A stretch of DNA of 64,000 bases. Source: Microvirga zambiensis WSM3693 (GTDB lineage Bacteria > Pseudomonadota > Alphaproteobacteria > Rhizobiales > Beijerinckiaceae). Position 1 is the first letter of the stretch; every line of letters starts with the position of its first letter. The notes under the pieces were generated by a model. The model did not search any database. It had not been told where the DNA came from and was given only the letters and a program-made list of their open reading frames with translations. Positions 8,234-17,738 of this stretch are shown one piece after another. A program made the translations under genes and the position numbers. The stretch covers positions 39,709 to 103,708 of the forward strand of contig NZ_JAERQD010000023.1 in assembly GCF_016735695.1 (NCBI RefSeq), written 5' to 3'.

Positions 8234-9802
8234 TCAGGTCAGGAGAACCTGAACGGCGATGATCTTGACGATCGTCATGCTAGGAAAACAGATCGCATAA
8301 CCGATATCTGTCCTCTCCGTTGGCGCCAGGCGCCCGGCCGCAACTATGATGGCGGGATTGCCGGTCGAACCGGCACAGACGCCGAGCAGGTCGTCGAACG
8401 GAATGCGCAGAAAATATCCGACCACCAGAACGATCAGAACCAGAGTGAGCAGAACTGCCGCACCGCCGAGAAGGATTTGGATCCCATTGGAAGCGACGGT
8501 CTGAACGAAGGGAGCGCCCGCGCCAATGGCGACCGAGCCGATGAACACCGCCAGGCCGAGATTGCGCAGAACCAGATTGGCGACCACCGGAATCCTCCAG
8601 CCGAGCGGCCCGGTGCGGCCGAGCCAGCCCAGGATGAGCGCCATCGTGAGCGGCCCGCCGGCGACGCCGAGGCTGAATGTGCCTCCTCCAGGCAGAGGCA
8701 CGGGAATCATGCCGAGCAGGAGCCCGAGCGCGATCCCGACGCCGATGGATACGAAGGATAATTCGGCATTGCCCTTGATGCTGTCGCCGAAATGGCGCTG
8801 AACTTCGGCCTTGCGGTCAGTGGGAACGGCGGCCACGAGCAGGTCGCCGTACTCGATTGTCAGATCGGGGGAGGCGATGACGTCGAGATCACCCCTGCGA
8901 ATGTGCGAAATCACGACGGGAAAATCGGGAAGCGGGATTTCGCTGATGCTCCGGCCGACGAAGGTGGCTTTCGAGACGTAGACGCGAACCACATCGTAGT
9001 TCGCGCGATCACGGCTGATGCGGCCTGGATCCTCATGCCCCATGGCGACCTTCGCCCGCTCGATGCTCGCCGGACTGCCGACCAGCAGCAAGCCGTCGCC
9101 TTCGTGCAGGACGGTGCCTGCATCCGGCGGCGCATTCACATGATGCTGGCGGACTGCGACGATCTTGATGTCGGTCGGCAGGATCGCGGAGATCTGCTCG
9201 ACAGTCCGGTCCTCGCAGGTCGACTCGAGGGTGAGCTCCGCAACGCGAACGTTCTGCGAAGGGGCCTTGAAGACCGGCCTGACCCATGCGGCCATCATGG
9301 TCATCAGAACGATCGGCCCAACGACACCGAAGGGATAGGAAACCGAGTAGCCGATCGCTGGATCCTGATTGCCCGCCGCCGCCAGTGCCGCCTGCAGAGT
9401 GGGCGTGCTCGTGCCCGATCCGGCGAACAACCCGGCCGCCGTCGCCATGGAAATTCCGAGCGGTGCGGCAAGCGACATCGCAACCATGAGCGAGGCGATC
9501 ACGGCCACGGCCGCGAGCGCGATGTACTTGAGGCCCGGCCCTTTCAGGCTCGCGAAGAATTGCGGCCCATATTGAATGCCGACGCCATAGACGAACATCA
9601 CGAGGCCGAGCGTTCCGACCAATCCCGGAGGTGCCGCTTTCGGTGCGATGGCGCCGATAATGAGGCCGGTGAACAGGACGGCGCCGGCGCCGAACGAGAC
9701 GCCCGCAAGCGAGATCTGTCCGATTGCATAACCGGTGGCGATGGCGATGAACAATGCCAGAAGAGGGGAGGATTCAAGCAGCGTACGAACGATATCGAGC
9801 AT
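8234..9802 (-). CDS. AspT/YidE-like antiporter with TrkA_C domains
   Basis: A 522-residue inner-membrane transporter of the aspartate:alanine exchanger (AAE) family. A block of hydrophobic helices (residues 1-165) is followed by two cytosolic TrkA_C-type domains (about residues 180-340, with LLLVGSPASIERAK and IEYGDLLVAAVPTDR), then a second helix block to the end. Duplicated membrane halves around TrkA_C domains are the family architecture. It starts 9 bases after the pflA stop, so it is the last gene of pflB-pflA-antiporter. Co-transcription suggests exchange of a fermentation substrate or product (an organic or amino acid, perhaps formate-linked); the actual substrate cannot be read from sequence. 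Confidence 0.85.
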   Translation of the reverse strand: MLDIVRTLLESSPLLALFIAIATGYAIGQISLAGVSFGAGAVLFTGLIIGAIAPKAAPPGLVGTLGLVMFVYGVGIQYGPQFFASLKGPGLKYIALAAVAVIASLMVAMSLAAPLGISMATAAGLFAGSGTSTPTLQAALAAAGNQDPAIGYSVSYPFGVVGPIVLMTMMAAWVRPVFKAPSQNVRVAELTLESTCEDRTVEQISAILPTDIKIVAVRQHHVNAPPDAGTVLHEGDGLLLVGSPASIERAKVAMGHEDPGRISRDRANYDVVRVYVSKATFVGRSISEIPLPDFPVVISHIRRGDLDVIASPDLTIEYGDLLVAAVPTDRKAEVQRHFGDSIKGNAELSFVSIGVGIALGLLLGMIPVPLPGGGTFSLGVAGGPLTMALILGWLGRTGPLGWRIPVVANLVLRNLGLAVFIGSVAIGAGAPFVQTVASNGIQILLGGAAVLLTLVLIVLVVGYFLRIPFDDLLGVCAGSTGNPAIIVAAGRLAPTERTDIGYAICFPSMTIVKIIAVQVLLT

Positions 9803-9811
9803 CGATCCCCC

Positions 9812-10633
9812 TCATCTTGCACGGCAACCGGCTTCCCGGAACTGACCGATCACCCGCGCCACCAGCTCAGAGGATGGCGTCGGGGTGTCGGACAGCTCGT
9901 AGTCGAGACCCATCGCCTTCCACTTGAACGTTCCCATCTGATGGAACGGGAGAACCTCGACCCACTCCACATTCTTCATTGGAGCGACGAAGCGGGCGAT
10001 GCCCTCGACATTGGCCGGGTCGTCGGTCAAGCCCGGAACCAGCACGAACCGCACCCAGACCGGCTTGCCGAGTGCCGCGAGGCGCTCCGCGAATTGAATC
10101 GTCGGGCGTATGTCCTGCCCCACGGCACGGCGATAGGTCGCCGGGTCCCAAGATTTGATATCGAGCAGCACGAGATCGACTTGACGCAGGTACTCATCGT
10201 CGGCGCGCGCGCCGAGGAAGCCGGATGTATCCAACGCCGTGTGGAGACCCATTCCCTTGGCGGCCGCGAAGAGCCGCTTGGTGAAATGCAGCTGAACCAG
10301 CGGTTCACCACCAGAGATCGTCAAACCGCCATCCATGGCGCGCAAAGGTGCGGCGTAGGCCTGCAAAGCGGTTTTTGCACGCTCGAATGAAACGCGCGTG
10401 CCGTCCTTGAGATGCCACGTGTCCGGGTTGTGGCAATAGAGGCATCGCAGCAGGCAGCCGCTCATGAACACGACGACCCGGATTCCAGGGCCGTCGAGGG
10501 TAGACCCCGTCTCGTAGGAATGGATCCATCCGGAATCGCCGCGGGGATCGTTGAACCCCGCCGTCTCCGGGGCGTCGGGAGATCGCGCCTGTTGCAGGTC
10601 GTACCGGCTGTGGGCCCAGGGCTCGTCGGCCAT
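9812..10633 (-). CDS. pflA: Pyruvate formate-lyase activating enzyme (radical SAM)
   Basis: Uses S-adenosylmethionine and a [4Fe-4S] cluster to place the glycyl radical on PflB. The cluster motif C-x3-C-x2-C is present as CLLRCLYCHNPDTW near residue 65 and is followed by the GGEPL glycine motif and the DTSGF and DIKSWD segments typical of PflA. The ATG at 10633 is chosen: it lies 4 bases beyond the pflB stop and has gggtgagg just before it. The longer frame up to 10672 would run into pflB. About 273 residues, slightly longer than E. coli PflA (246), with the excess in an N-terminal extension before GWIHSYETGSTLDGPGIR. Confidence 0.95.
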   Translation of the reverse strand: MADEPWAHSRYDLQQARSPDAPETAGFNDPRGDSGWIHSYETGSTLDGPGIRVVVFMSGCLLRCLYCHNPDTWHLKDGTRVSFERAKTALQAYAAPLRAMDGGLTISGGEPLVQLHFTKRLFAAAKGMGLHTALDTSGFLGARADDEYLRQVDLVLLDIKSWDPATYRRAVGQDIRPTIQFAERLAALGKPVWVRFVLVPGLTDDPANVEGIARFVAPMKNVEWVEVLPFHQMGTFKWKAMGLDYELSDTPTPSSELVARVIGQFREAGCRAR

Positions 10634-10637
10634 GACC

Positions 10638-12983
10638 TCACCCATCTCCGTGGAACGTACGGCTGATGACATCCATCTGCTGTTCTCGGGTCAGGCGGAC
10701 GAAATTGACCGCATAGCCCGAGACACGGATCGTCAGCTGCGGATATTTGTCCGGGTGCTCCATCGCATCGAGCAAGGTGTCGCGGTTGAGGACGTTGAGG
10801 TTCATGTGGAAGCCGCCCTGACCGCAATAGGTATCGAGTACCTTCACGGCCTGCTTGATCTTTTCCCCCTGGTCCAGGCGATTGAGGCTCGGCGTGATGG
10901 ACACGGTGTAGCTGATGCCGTCCTGTGCATCCGCATAAGGCAGCTTTGCCACCGACAAGCACGAGGCGAGCCATCCATGGCTGTCTCGGCCATGCATCGG
11001 ATTCGCACCGGGAGCGAACGGCTCGCCGGCTTTGCGGCCATCCGGCGTGTTGCCAGTATTCTTGCCGTAGACGACATTGCTCGTGATGGTCAGCACCGAC
11101 TGCGTATGGACGGCATTGCGGTAGGTCGGATGCTTCCTGATCTTGCGCATGAAGGTCGAGACGAGATCGGCGGCAATGGTGTCGACACGGTCGTCGTTGT
11201 TGCCGTATTTCGGGAAGTCGCCCGTGATCTCGTAGTCGACGATCAGCCCGTCATCGCGCCGTACGGGCTTCACCTGGGCATACTTGATTGCCGACAGCGA
11301 GTCGGCCACCACCGACAATCCTGCGATGCCGAAGGCCATCGTACGCAGGATCTGCTGATCGTGGAGCGCCATTTCCAGGCGCTCGTAGTAATACTTGTCA
11401 TGCATGTAGTGGATGCAGTTCATGGCATGGACGTAGGTCCGTGCGAGCCACTCCATCATGACATCGAACTTCGCCACGACGTCGTCGTACTCGAGAACGT
11501 CACCGGAGACAGGTGATGCCGCCGGCCCGACCTGATCGCCGCTCACCTCGTCCCGCCCGCCGTTGATGGCGTAGAGAAGGCACTTGCCGAGATTGACCCT
11601 TGCTCCGAAGAACTGCATCTGGCTGCCGATGCGCATGGCCGAGACGCAGCAGGCGATGCCGTAATCGTCACCCCAATAGGGTCGCATCAGATCGTCGTTC
11701 TCGTACTGGATGGACGAAGTCTCGGCCGAGACCTTGATGCAATAGCGCTTGAAGGGCTCTGGGAGCTGCTTCGACCAGAGCACCGTCATGTTGGGCTCCG
11801 GCGCCGGGCCGAGATTGGTCAGCGTGTGCAGCATCCGGAAACTGGTACGCGTGACCAGGGGGCGCCCGTTGAGGTCCATGCCGCCGACGCATTCGGTCGC
11901 CCAGTAGGGATCGCCGGAGAACAGGGCGTCGTAATCAGGTGTGCGCAGGAAGCGCACGATGCGCAGTTTCTGGACGAGCTGATCGATGAGTTCCTGGGCG
12001 CCCGCTTCATCGAGCGCACCGCTCTTCAGATCACGCTCGATATAGATGTCGAGGAAGGACGAGATGCGGCCGATGGACATGGCCGCGCCGTTGGCCTCCT
12101 TGATGGCACCGAGATAGCCGAAATAAGTCCATTGCACGGCTTCGCGTGCGTCAGCCGCTGGACGCGTGATGTCCAAGCCGTATTCCTTGCCCATCTCCGC
12201 CAGATCGGCCAGGGCCCGCATCTGCTCGGAAAGTTCCTCGCGCTCGCGGATCACGTCATCGCTCGGCCATTTGGCATCGAGCAGTGCACGGTCGATGCGC
12301 TTCGCTGCCAGCAGCTTGTCGGTCCCGTAGAGGGCGACCCGGCGATAATCGCCGATGATCCGGCCGCGGCCATAGGCATCGGGCAGACCCGTGATGATGT
12401 GACTGCGCCGGCAGGCCATGATCTCCGGCGTATAGGCATCGAAGACCCCGTCGTTGTGAGTCTTTCGGTACTTGGTGAAGACATCGTGCACGATGGGATC
12501 CGGCTCGAAGCCGGCCGCCTTCAGCCCGGCTTCGACCATGCGCAACCCGCCATAGGGCATGATGGCCCGGCGGAATGGCGCGTCGGTCTGCAGCCCGACG
12601 ATCAACTCGTTGTCTCGGTCGATATAGCCGGCCGCGTGGGAGGTCATGGAGGAGGGGGTCTTGGTGTCGACGTCCAGAACGCCCTTTCTGATCTCCTCCT
12701 TGAAGTAGGGTTGGAGCTTCGCCCAGACGGCTTTCGTCTTCTCGCTGGGGCCGGCCAGAAATGACTCGTCGCCATCATAGGGCACGACGTTGCGCTGAAT
12801 GAAATCGCGGACGTCGACGGCGTTCTGCCAGCGGCCCGGCGTGAAGCCTTCCCACTCGTTCATCGCGTCTTCGGCTGCCGATAGGGGCTGTTCGCCAGAT
12901 CCATCGGGTCGTGGCTTCTTTTGTCCCGACTGCTGCTTGGATGTCTCCGCGGATCGTTGAGCAGCAATGGCTTCATCCGGCAT
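10638..12983 (-). CDS. pflB: Formate C-acetyltransferase (pyruvate formate-lyase)
   Basis: Converts pyruvate and CoA to acetyl-CoA and formate anaerobically. About 781 residues, near the family length of 760. The N-terminal region matches PFL ([33 protein letters not shown]). The two adjacent active-site cysteines are seen in [20 protein letters not shown] and the glycyl-radical site in [15 protein letters not shown] near the C-terminus. The ATG at 12983 is used because ggaggagg lies 6 bases upstream; a Ser/Lys/Pro-rich extension of about 45 residues precedes the conserved start. First gene of the pflB-pflA-antiporter set. PFL is not usual in mainly aerobic Hyphomicrobiales, so it is either a microaerobic adaptation or acquired. 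Confidence 0.97.
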   Translation of the reverse strand: MPDEAIAAQRSAETSKQQSGQKKPRPDGSGEQPLSAAEDAMNEWEGFTPGRWQNAVDVRDFIQRNVVPYDGDESFLAGPSEKTKAVWAKLQPYFKEEIRKGVLDVDTKTPSSMTSHAAGYIDRDNELIVGLQTDAPFRRAIMPYGGLRMVEAGLKAAGFEPDPIVHDVFTKYRKTHNDGVFDAYTPEIMACRRSHIITGLPDAYGRGRIIGDYRRVALYGTDKLLAAKRIDRALLDAKWPSDDVIREREELSEQMRALADLAEMGKEYGLDITRPAADAREAVQWTYFGYLGAIKEANGAAMSIGRISSFLDIYIERDLKSGALDEAGAQELIDQLVQKLRIVRFLRTPDYDALFSGDPYWATECVGGMDLNGRPLVTRTSFRMLHTLTNLGPAPEPNMTVLWSKQLPEPFKRYCIKVSAETSSIQYENDDLMRPYWGDDYGIACCVSAMRIGSQMQFFGARVNLGKCLLYAINGGRDEVSGDQVGPAASPVSGDVLEYDDVVAKFDVMMEWLARTYVHAMNCIHYMHDKYYYERLEMALHDQQILRTMAFGIAGLSVVADSLSAIKYAQVKPVRRDDGLIVDYEITGDFPKYGNNDDRVDTIAADLVSTFMRKIRKHPTYRNAVHTQSVLTITSNVVYGKNTGNTPDGRKAGEPFAPGANPMHGRDSHGWLASCLSVAKLPYADAQDGISYTVSITPSLNRLDQGEKIKQAVKVLDTYCGQGGFHMNLNVLNRDTLLDAMEHPDKYPQLTIRVSGYAVNFVRLTREQQMDVISRTFHGDG

Positions 12984-13026
12984 GGCGGCCTCCTCCCACA
13001 TGCTTGCGGGATTTCATCGGTGCGAT

Positions 13027-13050
13027 GATGGCCGCGCAGGCGCGGCCATC
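13027..13050 (-). terminator. Hairpin after the serine dehydratase gene
   Basis: A perfect 10-bp stem (gatggccgcg / cgcggccatc) with a 4-base loop, 8 bases beyond the minus-strand dehydratase stop and 44 bases before the pflB start. No T-run is present. It probably ends or attenuates read-through into pflB. Confidence 0.6.
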
Positions 13051-13057
13051 GGTCGGC

Positions 13058-14704
13058 TCAGCAGAGAGTCAGGTTCTGCGCCAGCCCTGCCTCGCTCGTC
13101 TCCTTGTACTTCGAGTTCATATCCCGCGCGGTGTCGGAGAGCGTCTTGATCGTCGTGTCCAGGTCGACCCGGTGCCGGCTCGCGATCTCGTTGGTGGCGA
13201 TCATGGCGGCGACCCAGGCCTTCACGGCGCCGAAGGCACAGCGCTCGATGCAGGGAACCTGCACGTAGCCGGCGACGGGATCGCAGGTCATGCCGAGGTG
13301 ATGCTCAAGCGCGGATTCCGCCGCGTTCTCGATCACGCGCGGCGGCTGGTTCAAGACCTGCGTGATCAGAGCGGCGGCCATCGAGGAGGCGACACCGATC
13401 TCGGCTTGGCATCCGCCTTCCGCCGCAGCAAGGGTCGCGTTGTGCTTGCACAGATAGCCGACAGCCAAGCCGGCCAGGAGGCCTTGCCGGATCTTGTCCA
13501 TGGGCACCGCCCGACCGCTCTGGGTCAGGGCATAGACGATGGCCGGCATGACACCTGCCGAGCCTCCCGTCGGCGCCGTGATGACCAGATGGCCGCGGGC
13601 GTTTTCCTCCGAGGCGGCCAAGGCAAAGGCAGAGACGAGCCCGATCGCCCGGTCGCTCATATAGGTGTCGTCCTGAGCGCGCTCGAACACGGTTGCCGCC
13701 TTTGACTGAAGCTTGATCGGTCCAGGCAGCACGTCATCCTTGTAGGACAGGCCGGTCTTCACCGTGGCGATCATCGCATTGGCGATCTTGTCCAGAAAGG
13801 CGTTGACCTGCTCCTCGCTCTTGCCGGACACGGCCATCTCGTTCGCCATCACCACATCGGCAACCGACAGGTTGTTCTTCTCCGCGTGCTCGCGCAGCTC
13901 CTTCATCGTCGCATAGGGATATTTCGGCTGCCCCTTCTTGGGCGGCTCGTAGCCTTTCCATTCGATGAAGCCGCCGCCGACGGAATAGTATTCCTGCTCG
14001 TAAAGGACCTTGTCGCCAGCCATGAGGCGGGCCGTCATGGTGTTCGGATGCGGGAAATCGCCCTTCGTCGCATCATAGACGATATCGGCGAGGGACAGGT
14101 TGAACGTCTTGTCTCCAATCTTCACGGGATAGGTCTGCTGAGGCTTGGCGATCATTTCGTCGAGGAAGCGCGGATCGACTGTCGCCGGCTCCTTGCCGAC
14201 GAGGCCGGCAAGCGCGGCGCGCTCGGTGCCGTGGCCTTTTCCCGTCGCACTCAGACTGCCGAAGAGGTGGACCTTGAGGCCGGTGGCTTGAGCGATCTGA
14301 TCCGCGGGCAGCTTGGCGCAGCGCTGGTAGAAGTCGTAGGTGATGCGCATCGGCCCGATCGTGTGCGAGCTCGAGGGGCCGGGGCCGACCTTGTAGAACT
14401 CGTCCGCAACCGTCATGACCGGCCCTTTGGCCGTCTTGACGACACCGAGGTCGGGCGAGAGGGCTGAGCTCATCTTGAGACCGGCATCGCCGCCTGCGGC
14501 CGCCTTTGCCGTCTGCTGGGCGGCGGCCTCCGTCGCGGCCTGTTGCGCACGAGCCTCGGGCGCCCAGGTTGTGCCAGTCATCACCGCTGCCGCGCCGATG
14601 GCGGCATTGCGGATGAGGAACGCCCGACGGTCTATTCCCGCGGGGGCGTCGCCTGGTTCAGGCAATACGGAATGAAGCTCGGCGTCCCTGCTGGAGCGAG
14701 TCAT
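13058..14704 (-). CDS. L-serine dehydratase (iron-sulphur type) with a twin-arginine signal
   Basis: A 548-residue protein whose last 450 residues match the one-chain L-serine ammonia-lyase family (serine to pyruvate and ammonia): GPSSSHTIGPM, GGSAGVMPAIVYAL, CKHNATLAAAEGGCQAEIG, and CDPVAGYVQVPCIERC with cluster cysteines. The protein ends in Cys (QNLTLC), as expected for the tail-in-mouth enzymes in which the C-terminal Cys caps the [4Fe-4S] cluster. Unusually, the first 60 residues carry a Tat-type signal: DRRAFLIRNAAIGAAAVM followed by a cut-like ARAQQ, then an Ala/Gln-rich linker. The ATG at 14704 has aggagg before it. Placed upstream of pflB, it could feed pyruvate to PFL if cytosolic, but the signal implies periplasmic location. 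Family sure; location inferred. Confidence 0.9.
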   Translation of the reverse strand: MTRSSRDAELHSVLPEPGDAPAGIDRRAFLIRNAAIGAAAVMTGTTWAPEARAQQAATEAAAQQTAKAAAGGDAGLKMSSALSPDLGVVKTAKGPVMTVADEFYKVGPGPSSSHTIGPMRITYDFYQRCAKLPADQIAQATGLKVHLFGSLSATGKGHGTERAALAGLVGKEPATVDPRFLDEMIAKPQQTYPVKIGDKTFNLSLADIVYDATKGDFPHPNTMTARLMAGDKVLYEQEYYSVGGGFIEWKGYEPPKKGQPKYPYATMKELREHAEKNNLSVADVVMANEMAVSGKSEEQVNAFLDKIANAMIATVKTGLSYKDDVLPGPIKLQSKAATVFERAQDDTYMSDRAIGLVSAFALAASEENARGHLVITAPTGGSAGVMPAIVYALTQSGRAVPMDKIRQGLLAGLAVGYLCKHNATLAAAEGGCQAEIGVASSMAAALITQVLNQPPRVIENAAESALEHHLGMTCDPVAGYVQVPCIERCAFGAVKAWVAAMIATNEIASRHRVDLDTTIKTLSDTARDMNSKYKETSEAGLAQNLTLC

Positions 14705-14901
14705 GTGCGCGTCCTCCTGTTCGAGGATCGGAGACGCGGCACGAATGCGAGGCGGCTCTGCCCTCGTTCTATCTAAGGAAAGATTCCTCTCTCCTTCTGA
14801 CGCGATGCTACATCGACCGATGAAAGCTGCTTGATCGATGAGGACATTCTCTTGACATTTTAAGCCAATGGCCACGCTTCGGCGGAGAGCCTTAAAACGG
14901 C

Positions 14902-15306
14902 TCAATAGTATCTGCGGTACGCAACGCGAGGACGCAGATATCCGCGACCGTAATAGCCTCGATACGCTCCGTAGTAGCGAGGCGCGTAATAGACCGGCCG
15001 GGCATAAACGCGTGGGCCGTAATAGACCGGTCGCGGGTAGTAGCGCGGTGCATAATATGGGTAGGCATAGCCCGGCCATGGGCCGTAATAGCCATATCCA
15101 TAGCCATAGGCAGGTGTCGCAGCCGCGGTGATCAGGCCTCCGAGGATCGCACCTCCGATCAGTCCCGCCGCGACGGCACCGCCGCCGCCCCAGCCCCAGC
15201 CGCCATGATAGCCCCAGCCTCCTCCACGCCAGTATTGTGCGTTGGCCGCTCCGGTGCTGCCGGCCACCATCAGGGCGGCGGCAGTGAGAGTCGCGATCTT
15301 GCGCAT
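14902..15306 (-). CDS. Small secreted Gly/Trp/Tyr-rich protein
   Basis: A 134-residue protein with a Sec signal peptide (MRKIATLTAAALMVAGSTGA, cut near ANAQY). A Trp/Gly-rich stretch, a glycine-zipper-like hydrophobic segment (AVAAGLIGGAILGGLI, about residues 45-62) and a Tyr/Pro/Arg-rich tail follow, ending YRRYY. A gggag site precedes the start. The glycine-zipper segment suggests insertion into or association with the envelope. Resembles the 3050-3688 product in composition but has no clear homologous core. Function unknown. Confidence 0.75.
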   Translation of the reverse strand: MRKIATLTAAALMVAGSTGAANAQYWRGGGWGYHGGWGWGGGGAVAAGLIGGAILGGLITAAATPAYGYGYGYYGPWPGYAYPYYAPRYYPRPVYYGPRVYARPVYYAPRYYGAYRGYYGRGYLRPRVAYRRYY

Positions 15307-15338
15307 GACAATCTCCCAAACGTCGTCTCGCGCCCCAC

Positions 15339-16094
15339 TCAGATGTTGATGATGTACCGGTAGTTCATGTCGGCGGCGCTGCCGGCGCCGGTGAGGATGA
15401 TTCCGGTCTCGAAAAGGTTGTCGTTGTTGAGATCGGAGAGGAGATACCCCGTGTCCGTCGTCGGGTTGTACAGGAAGACGTGCGCGATGCTGCCGCTGGT
15501 GAATGTCGCCTCGGCCTGAGATGCGGCAGCCTCGATCGACGTGGCACTCGTGCTGGCTTCCCTGTAGTTGGCGGATGTTCCCGCGATGCGCATGCCGATC
15601 CAGTCGGTGGCGGCACTCCAGTCGGTGATCGTGTCGGCGCTTGCCGTCGTGATGCCGGAGGAGCCTCTTGTGAAGACGAAGGCGTCATCGCCGGTTCCGC
15701 CGGTGAGACGGTCGCGTCCGGTGCCACCGTCGAGCAGATCGTCGCTCGATCCGCCGGAGAGGGAATCCCTGCCCGAACCTCCATACAGATTGTCGTAGTT
15801 CGCGCCACCCGAGAGAAAGTCGTTTCCGCTTTCGCCGAAGAGAAAATCGAAGCCGTAGCCGCCGACAAGCGTGTCGTTGCCCGATCCACCATAGATGTCA
15901 TCGGGGCCATCGCCGCCGTTCAGGTAGTCGTTACCGTTTTCGCCGAGAATGATGTCGTAGCCCCAGCCGCCAAAGATATCGTCGTCGCCGCTGAAGCCGT
16001 AGAGGTCGTCATCGCTGCCGAAGCCGTAGATGATATCGCGGCTGGCCGTGCCGTCGATCAGGTTCGGCCAATCGTCTCCAAGGAAGGTCGCCAT
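15339..16094 (-). CDS. RTX (haemolysin-type calcium-binding) repeat protein
   Basis: A 251-residue protein with no Sec signal peptide. Residues 5-140 consist of about 14 nonapeptide repeats of the GG-x-G-x-D-x-(L/I/F) type (GGSGNDTLVGG, GESGNDFLSGG), which bind calcium in a beta-roll. They are followed by a C-terminal segment with DDAFVFTRGSSGITTASADT and a DLNNDNLFE motif, the layout of type I secreted proteins. The ggagggg site before the ATG supports the start. No catalytic domain is visible; likely a small surface-layer or matrix protein. No secretion genes adjoin it. The 226 bases upstream (16095-16320) contain no recognised feature. Confidence 0.85.
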   Translation of the reverse strand: MATFLGDDWPNLIDGTASRDIIYGFGSDDDLYGFSGDDDIFGGWGYDIILGENGNDYLNGGDGPDDIYGGSGNDTLVGGYGFDFLFGESGNDFLSGGANYDNLYGGSGRDSLSGGSSDDLLDGGTGRDRLTGGTGDDAFVFTRGSSGITTASADTITDWSAATDWIGMRIAGTSANYREASTSATSIEAAASQAEATFTSGSIAHVFLYNPTTDTGYLLSDLNNDNLFETGIILTGAGSAADMNYRYIINI

Positions 16095-16320
16095 GGACCC
16101 CTCCGCATCGCCCCTTTGGTTGTCTCAAAAGATCAGGCTTTGGTCGCGGATCCGTTCCTTGAGATTATAGGTCACCCGGCGGAGACAGCGCGGGAAATTG
16201 CGGGGACGGGCAGGGGATTTAGGGTGCGGTCGAGCGCCACACTTTGTCGCCGTGCCCGATGTTGAGGCCGGCATGATGATCGCGATGGAAACTTGACAGT
16301 TTTCGCGTCAACTGCGGGCC

Positions 16321-16746
16321 TCAGCGCGTGCAGCGCTGATAGGACGTTCCGGTCGTATCCTGTTCGTTGAAATATCGCTTGAGGGATCCGTCCGGCGTCA
16401 ACGCCATGAGCACGCGCACATCGCTGCCGGCGACGGCGTTGGCGCAGGAAAGGTGAACGGAATGGCGGTCTCCGGCAGGCCTGACCGACCGGATGCGGCA
16501 GGACGCCATGGGCGTCCGCAGGCTATTGCCCGAGACGATGAATGCGGGCGCGAAAATATCGACCGGTCGCTTGAACGAGGTCCGCGTACCCGAAGATGCA
16601 TAGACCTCCGCACAGGAAGAGCCCTGTGCGAGCCACGCGCCCTGGATTGTTGAAGGGCTGCCTTGGGCGAATGCCGCACTCGACAGAGCGAGATACGCAA
16701 TTCCCATTCCGAGCCCGGCGGCGCCGGCCATTCCTGCTATTCCCAT
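16321..16746 (-). CDS. Small exported protein of unknown function
   Basis: A 141-residue protein starting MGIAGMAGAAGLGMGIAYLA with a signal peptide cut near AAFAQGS. The mature part has four Cys (SSCAEVY, ASCRIRS, LSCANA, YQRCTR) that could make two disulphides, and IQGAWLAQG near its start. A small periplasmic lipocalin- or inhibitor-like beta protein is possible but unproved. The ATG at 16746 has aagggag at good spacing; the longer frame to 17034 would overlap the GntR gene. Confidence 0.65.
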   Translation of the reverse strand: MGIAGMAGAAGLGMGIAYLALSSAAFAQGSPSTIQGAWLAQGSSCAEVYASSGTRTSFKRPVDIFAPAFIVSGNSLRTPMASCRIRSVRPAGDRHSVHLSCANAVAGSDVRVLMALTPDGSLKRYFNEQDTTGTSYQRCTR

Positions 16747-16897
16747 CGCGATCTCCCTTGAAGACGGGACGCCCCGGCCGCCGCGCACCAGAGATTGAAG
16801 TTTCACTCTATGCGCATGCAAGCGCCACGCTTGATAGAAAGGGACAGTCGCTTGACATTTCGGGTCGCGGGCATGGGATCTGAAACCTCGGCAGAAA

Positions 16898-17608
16898 CTA
16901 TCCGCCCGCGTCGCTTCTCTGATGATCCATAAGGAAATTCTGTAACGATTTGCCGACTTCCTCGATATGCCTTTTGAGAAGCGTACAGGCCGCAGTGATC
17001 TGGCCGCCTTCGCACAGGTGCAGGAGCTCCGCATGTTCGGTTTCAGCGCGCTCCATGCCGCCCGTCAGGGACAGCTGAAGCCGGGTGTGCCGGTCGCATT
17101 CCTGGAGCAGACCGGTGACGATTGCCAGCGTGCGGGTTTGCCCGGCATGGCGGTAGAGAAGGGTGTGGAATGCGGTGTTCAATTCGCCCCAGCGCCTGAT
17201 GTGGTTGGCGCGCAGCTCCGCGCTGTATTCCTGCAGAATCCCGTTGAGTTCGGCATAGTCCGCAGCCGTGAGATGACGCGCTGACGCCTTCAGGAGCCGG
17301 GGCTCGAGCAGGGCTCTGAGTTCGAACAGTTCCTGAACCTCTTCGGTCGAAAGCTCCGAGACGATGGCGCCGCGGTGAGGGTGGATTTTCACCAATCCTT
17401 CCGCCTCGAGCTGCATCAGGGCCTCTCGGACCGGGATGCGGCTCACTCCGAACTCGCTGGCAAGCGCGTCCTGCCGCAGGGGGGATCCAGCCTTGAAATC
17501 CCCATCGAGGATCCTTTGTCGTAGATCCTCGGCCACGGCAGCCGCAATGGTCCGATGCTGGAGGGTTTTCTGCGCAGTTCGGGCGGCGGGCTTGGCTTGC
17601 GCGGTCAT
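16898..17608 (-). CDS. GntR-family regulator with FCD domain (likely hydroxyproline regulator)
   Basis: A 236-residue DNA-binding protein. N-terminal winged helix-turn-helix (residues 20-85: LRQRILDGDFKAGSPLRQD, ASEFGVSRIPVREALMQLEA, HRGAIVSELS), then an all-helical FCD ligand-binding domain with the family's metal-site residues (ELNTAFHTLLY, AETEHAELLH, LLKRHIEEV). It is divergent from the DapA-family gene across 130 bases containing a near-palindrome. By gene order it probably controls that operon, like HypR in rhizobial hydroxyproline loci; this is inference. The ATG at 17608 is taken over GTG 17620 because it has an agga site. Confidence 0.88.
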   Translation of the reverse strand: MTAQAKPAARTAQKTLQHRTIAAAVAEDLRQRILDGDFKAGSPLRQDALASEFGVSRIPVREALMQLEAEGLVKIHPHRGAIVSELSTEEVQELFELRALLEPRLLKASARHLTAADYAELNGILQEYSAELRANHIRRWGELNTAFHTLLYRHAGQTRTLAIVTGLLQECDRHTRLQLSLTGGMERAETEHAELLHLCEGGQITAACTLLKRHIEEVGKSLQNFLMDHQRSDAGG

Positions 17609-17671
17609 GGAATCCTGCACTCGTTGTGTCCATCGTTCCGGTCGAGGGCGATGCCCGGCAGCCGGATCCGC

Positions 17672-17702
17672 TTGACAGGATAGATTTTATACAATCTACA
17701 AT
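17672..17702 (+). promoter_or_regulatory. Putative promoter/operator of the hydroxyproline-type operon
   Basis: A TTGACA hexamer at 17672-17677 and TACAAT at 17697-17702 have a long 19-base spacer. The near-palindrome gattttatacaatc (17683-17696; two unmatched base pairs) sits inside the spacer. A symmetric AT-rich site between the hexamers fits a GntR/FCD repressor operator overlapping the promoter. Confidence 0.45.
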
Positions 17703-17738
17703 ATCGACATTCAACATCTTTGGCGAGGAGCATGCGAC

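Noticed and set aside
8792..10390. 532-codon plus-strand frame opposite pflA and the antiporter
   Set aside because: It crosses two genuine minus-strand genes and is very rich in Arg, Asp and His, typical of antisense frames in GC-rich DNA.
15480..16265. Long plus-strand open frame over the RTX gene
   Set aside because: It is the antisense shadow of the calcium-binding repeats at 15339-16094; its biased Val/Ala/Gly sequence has no start signal or domain.
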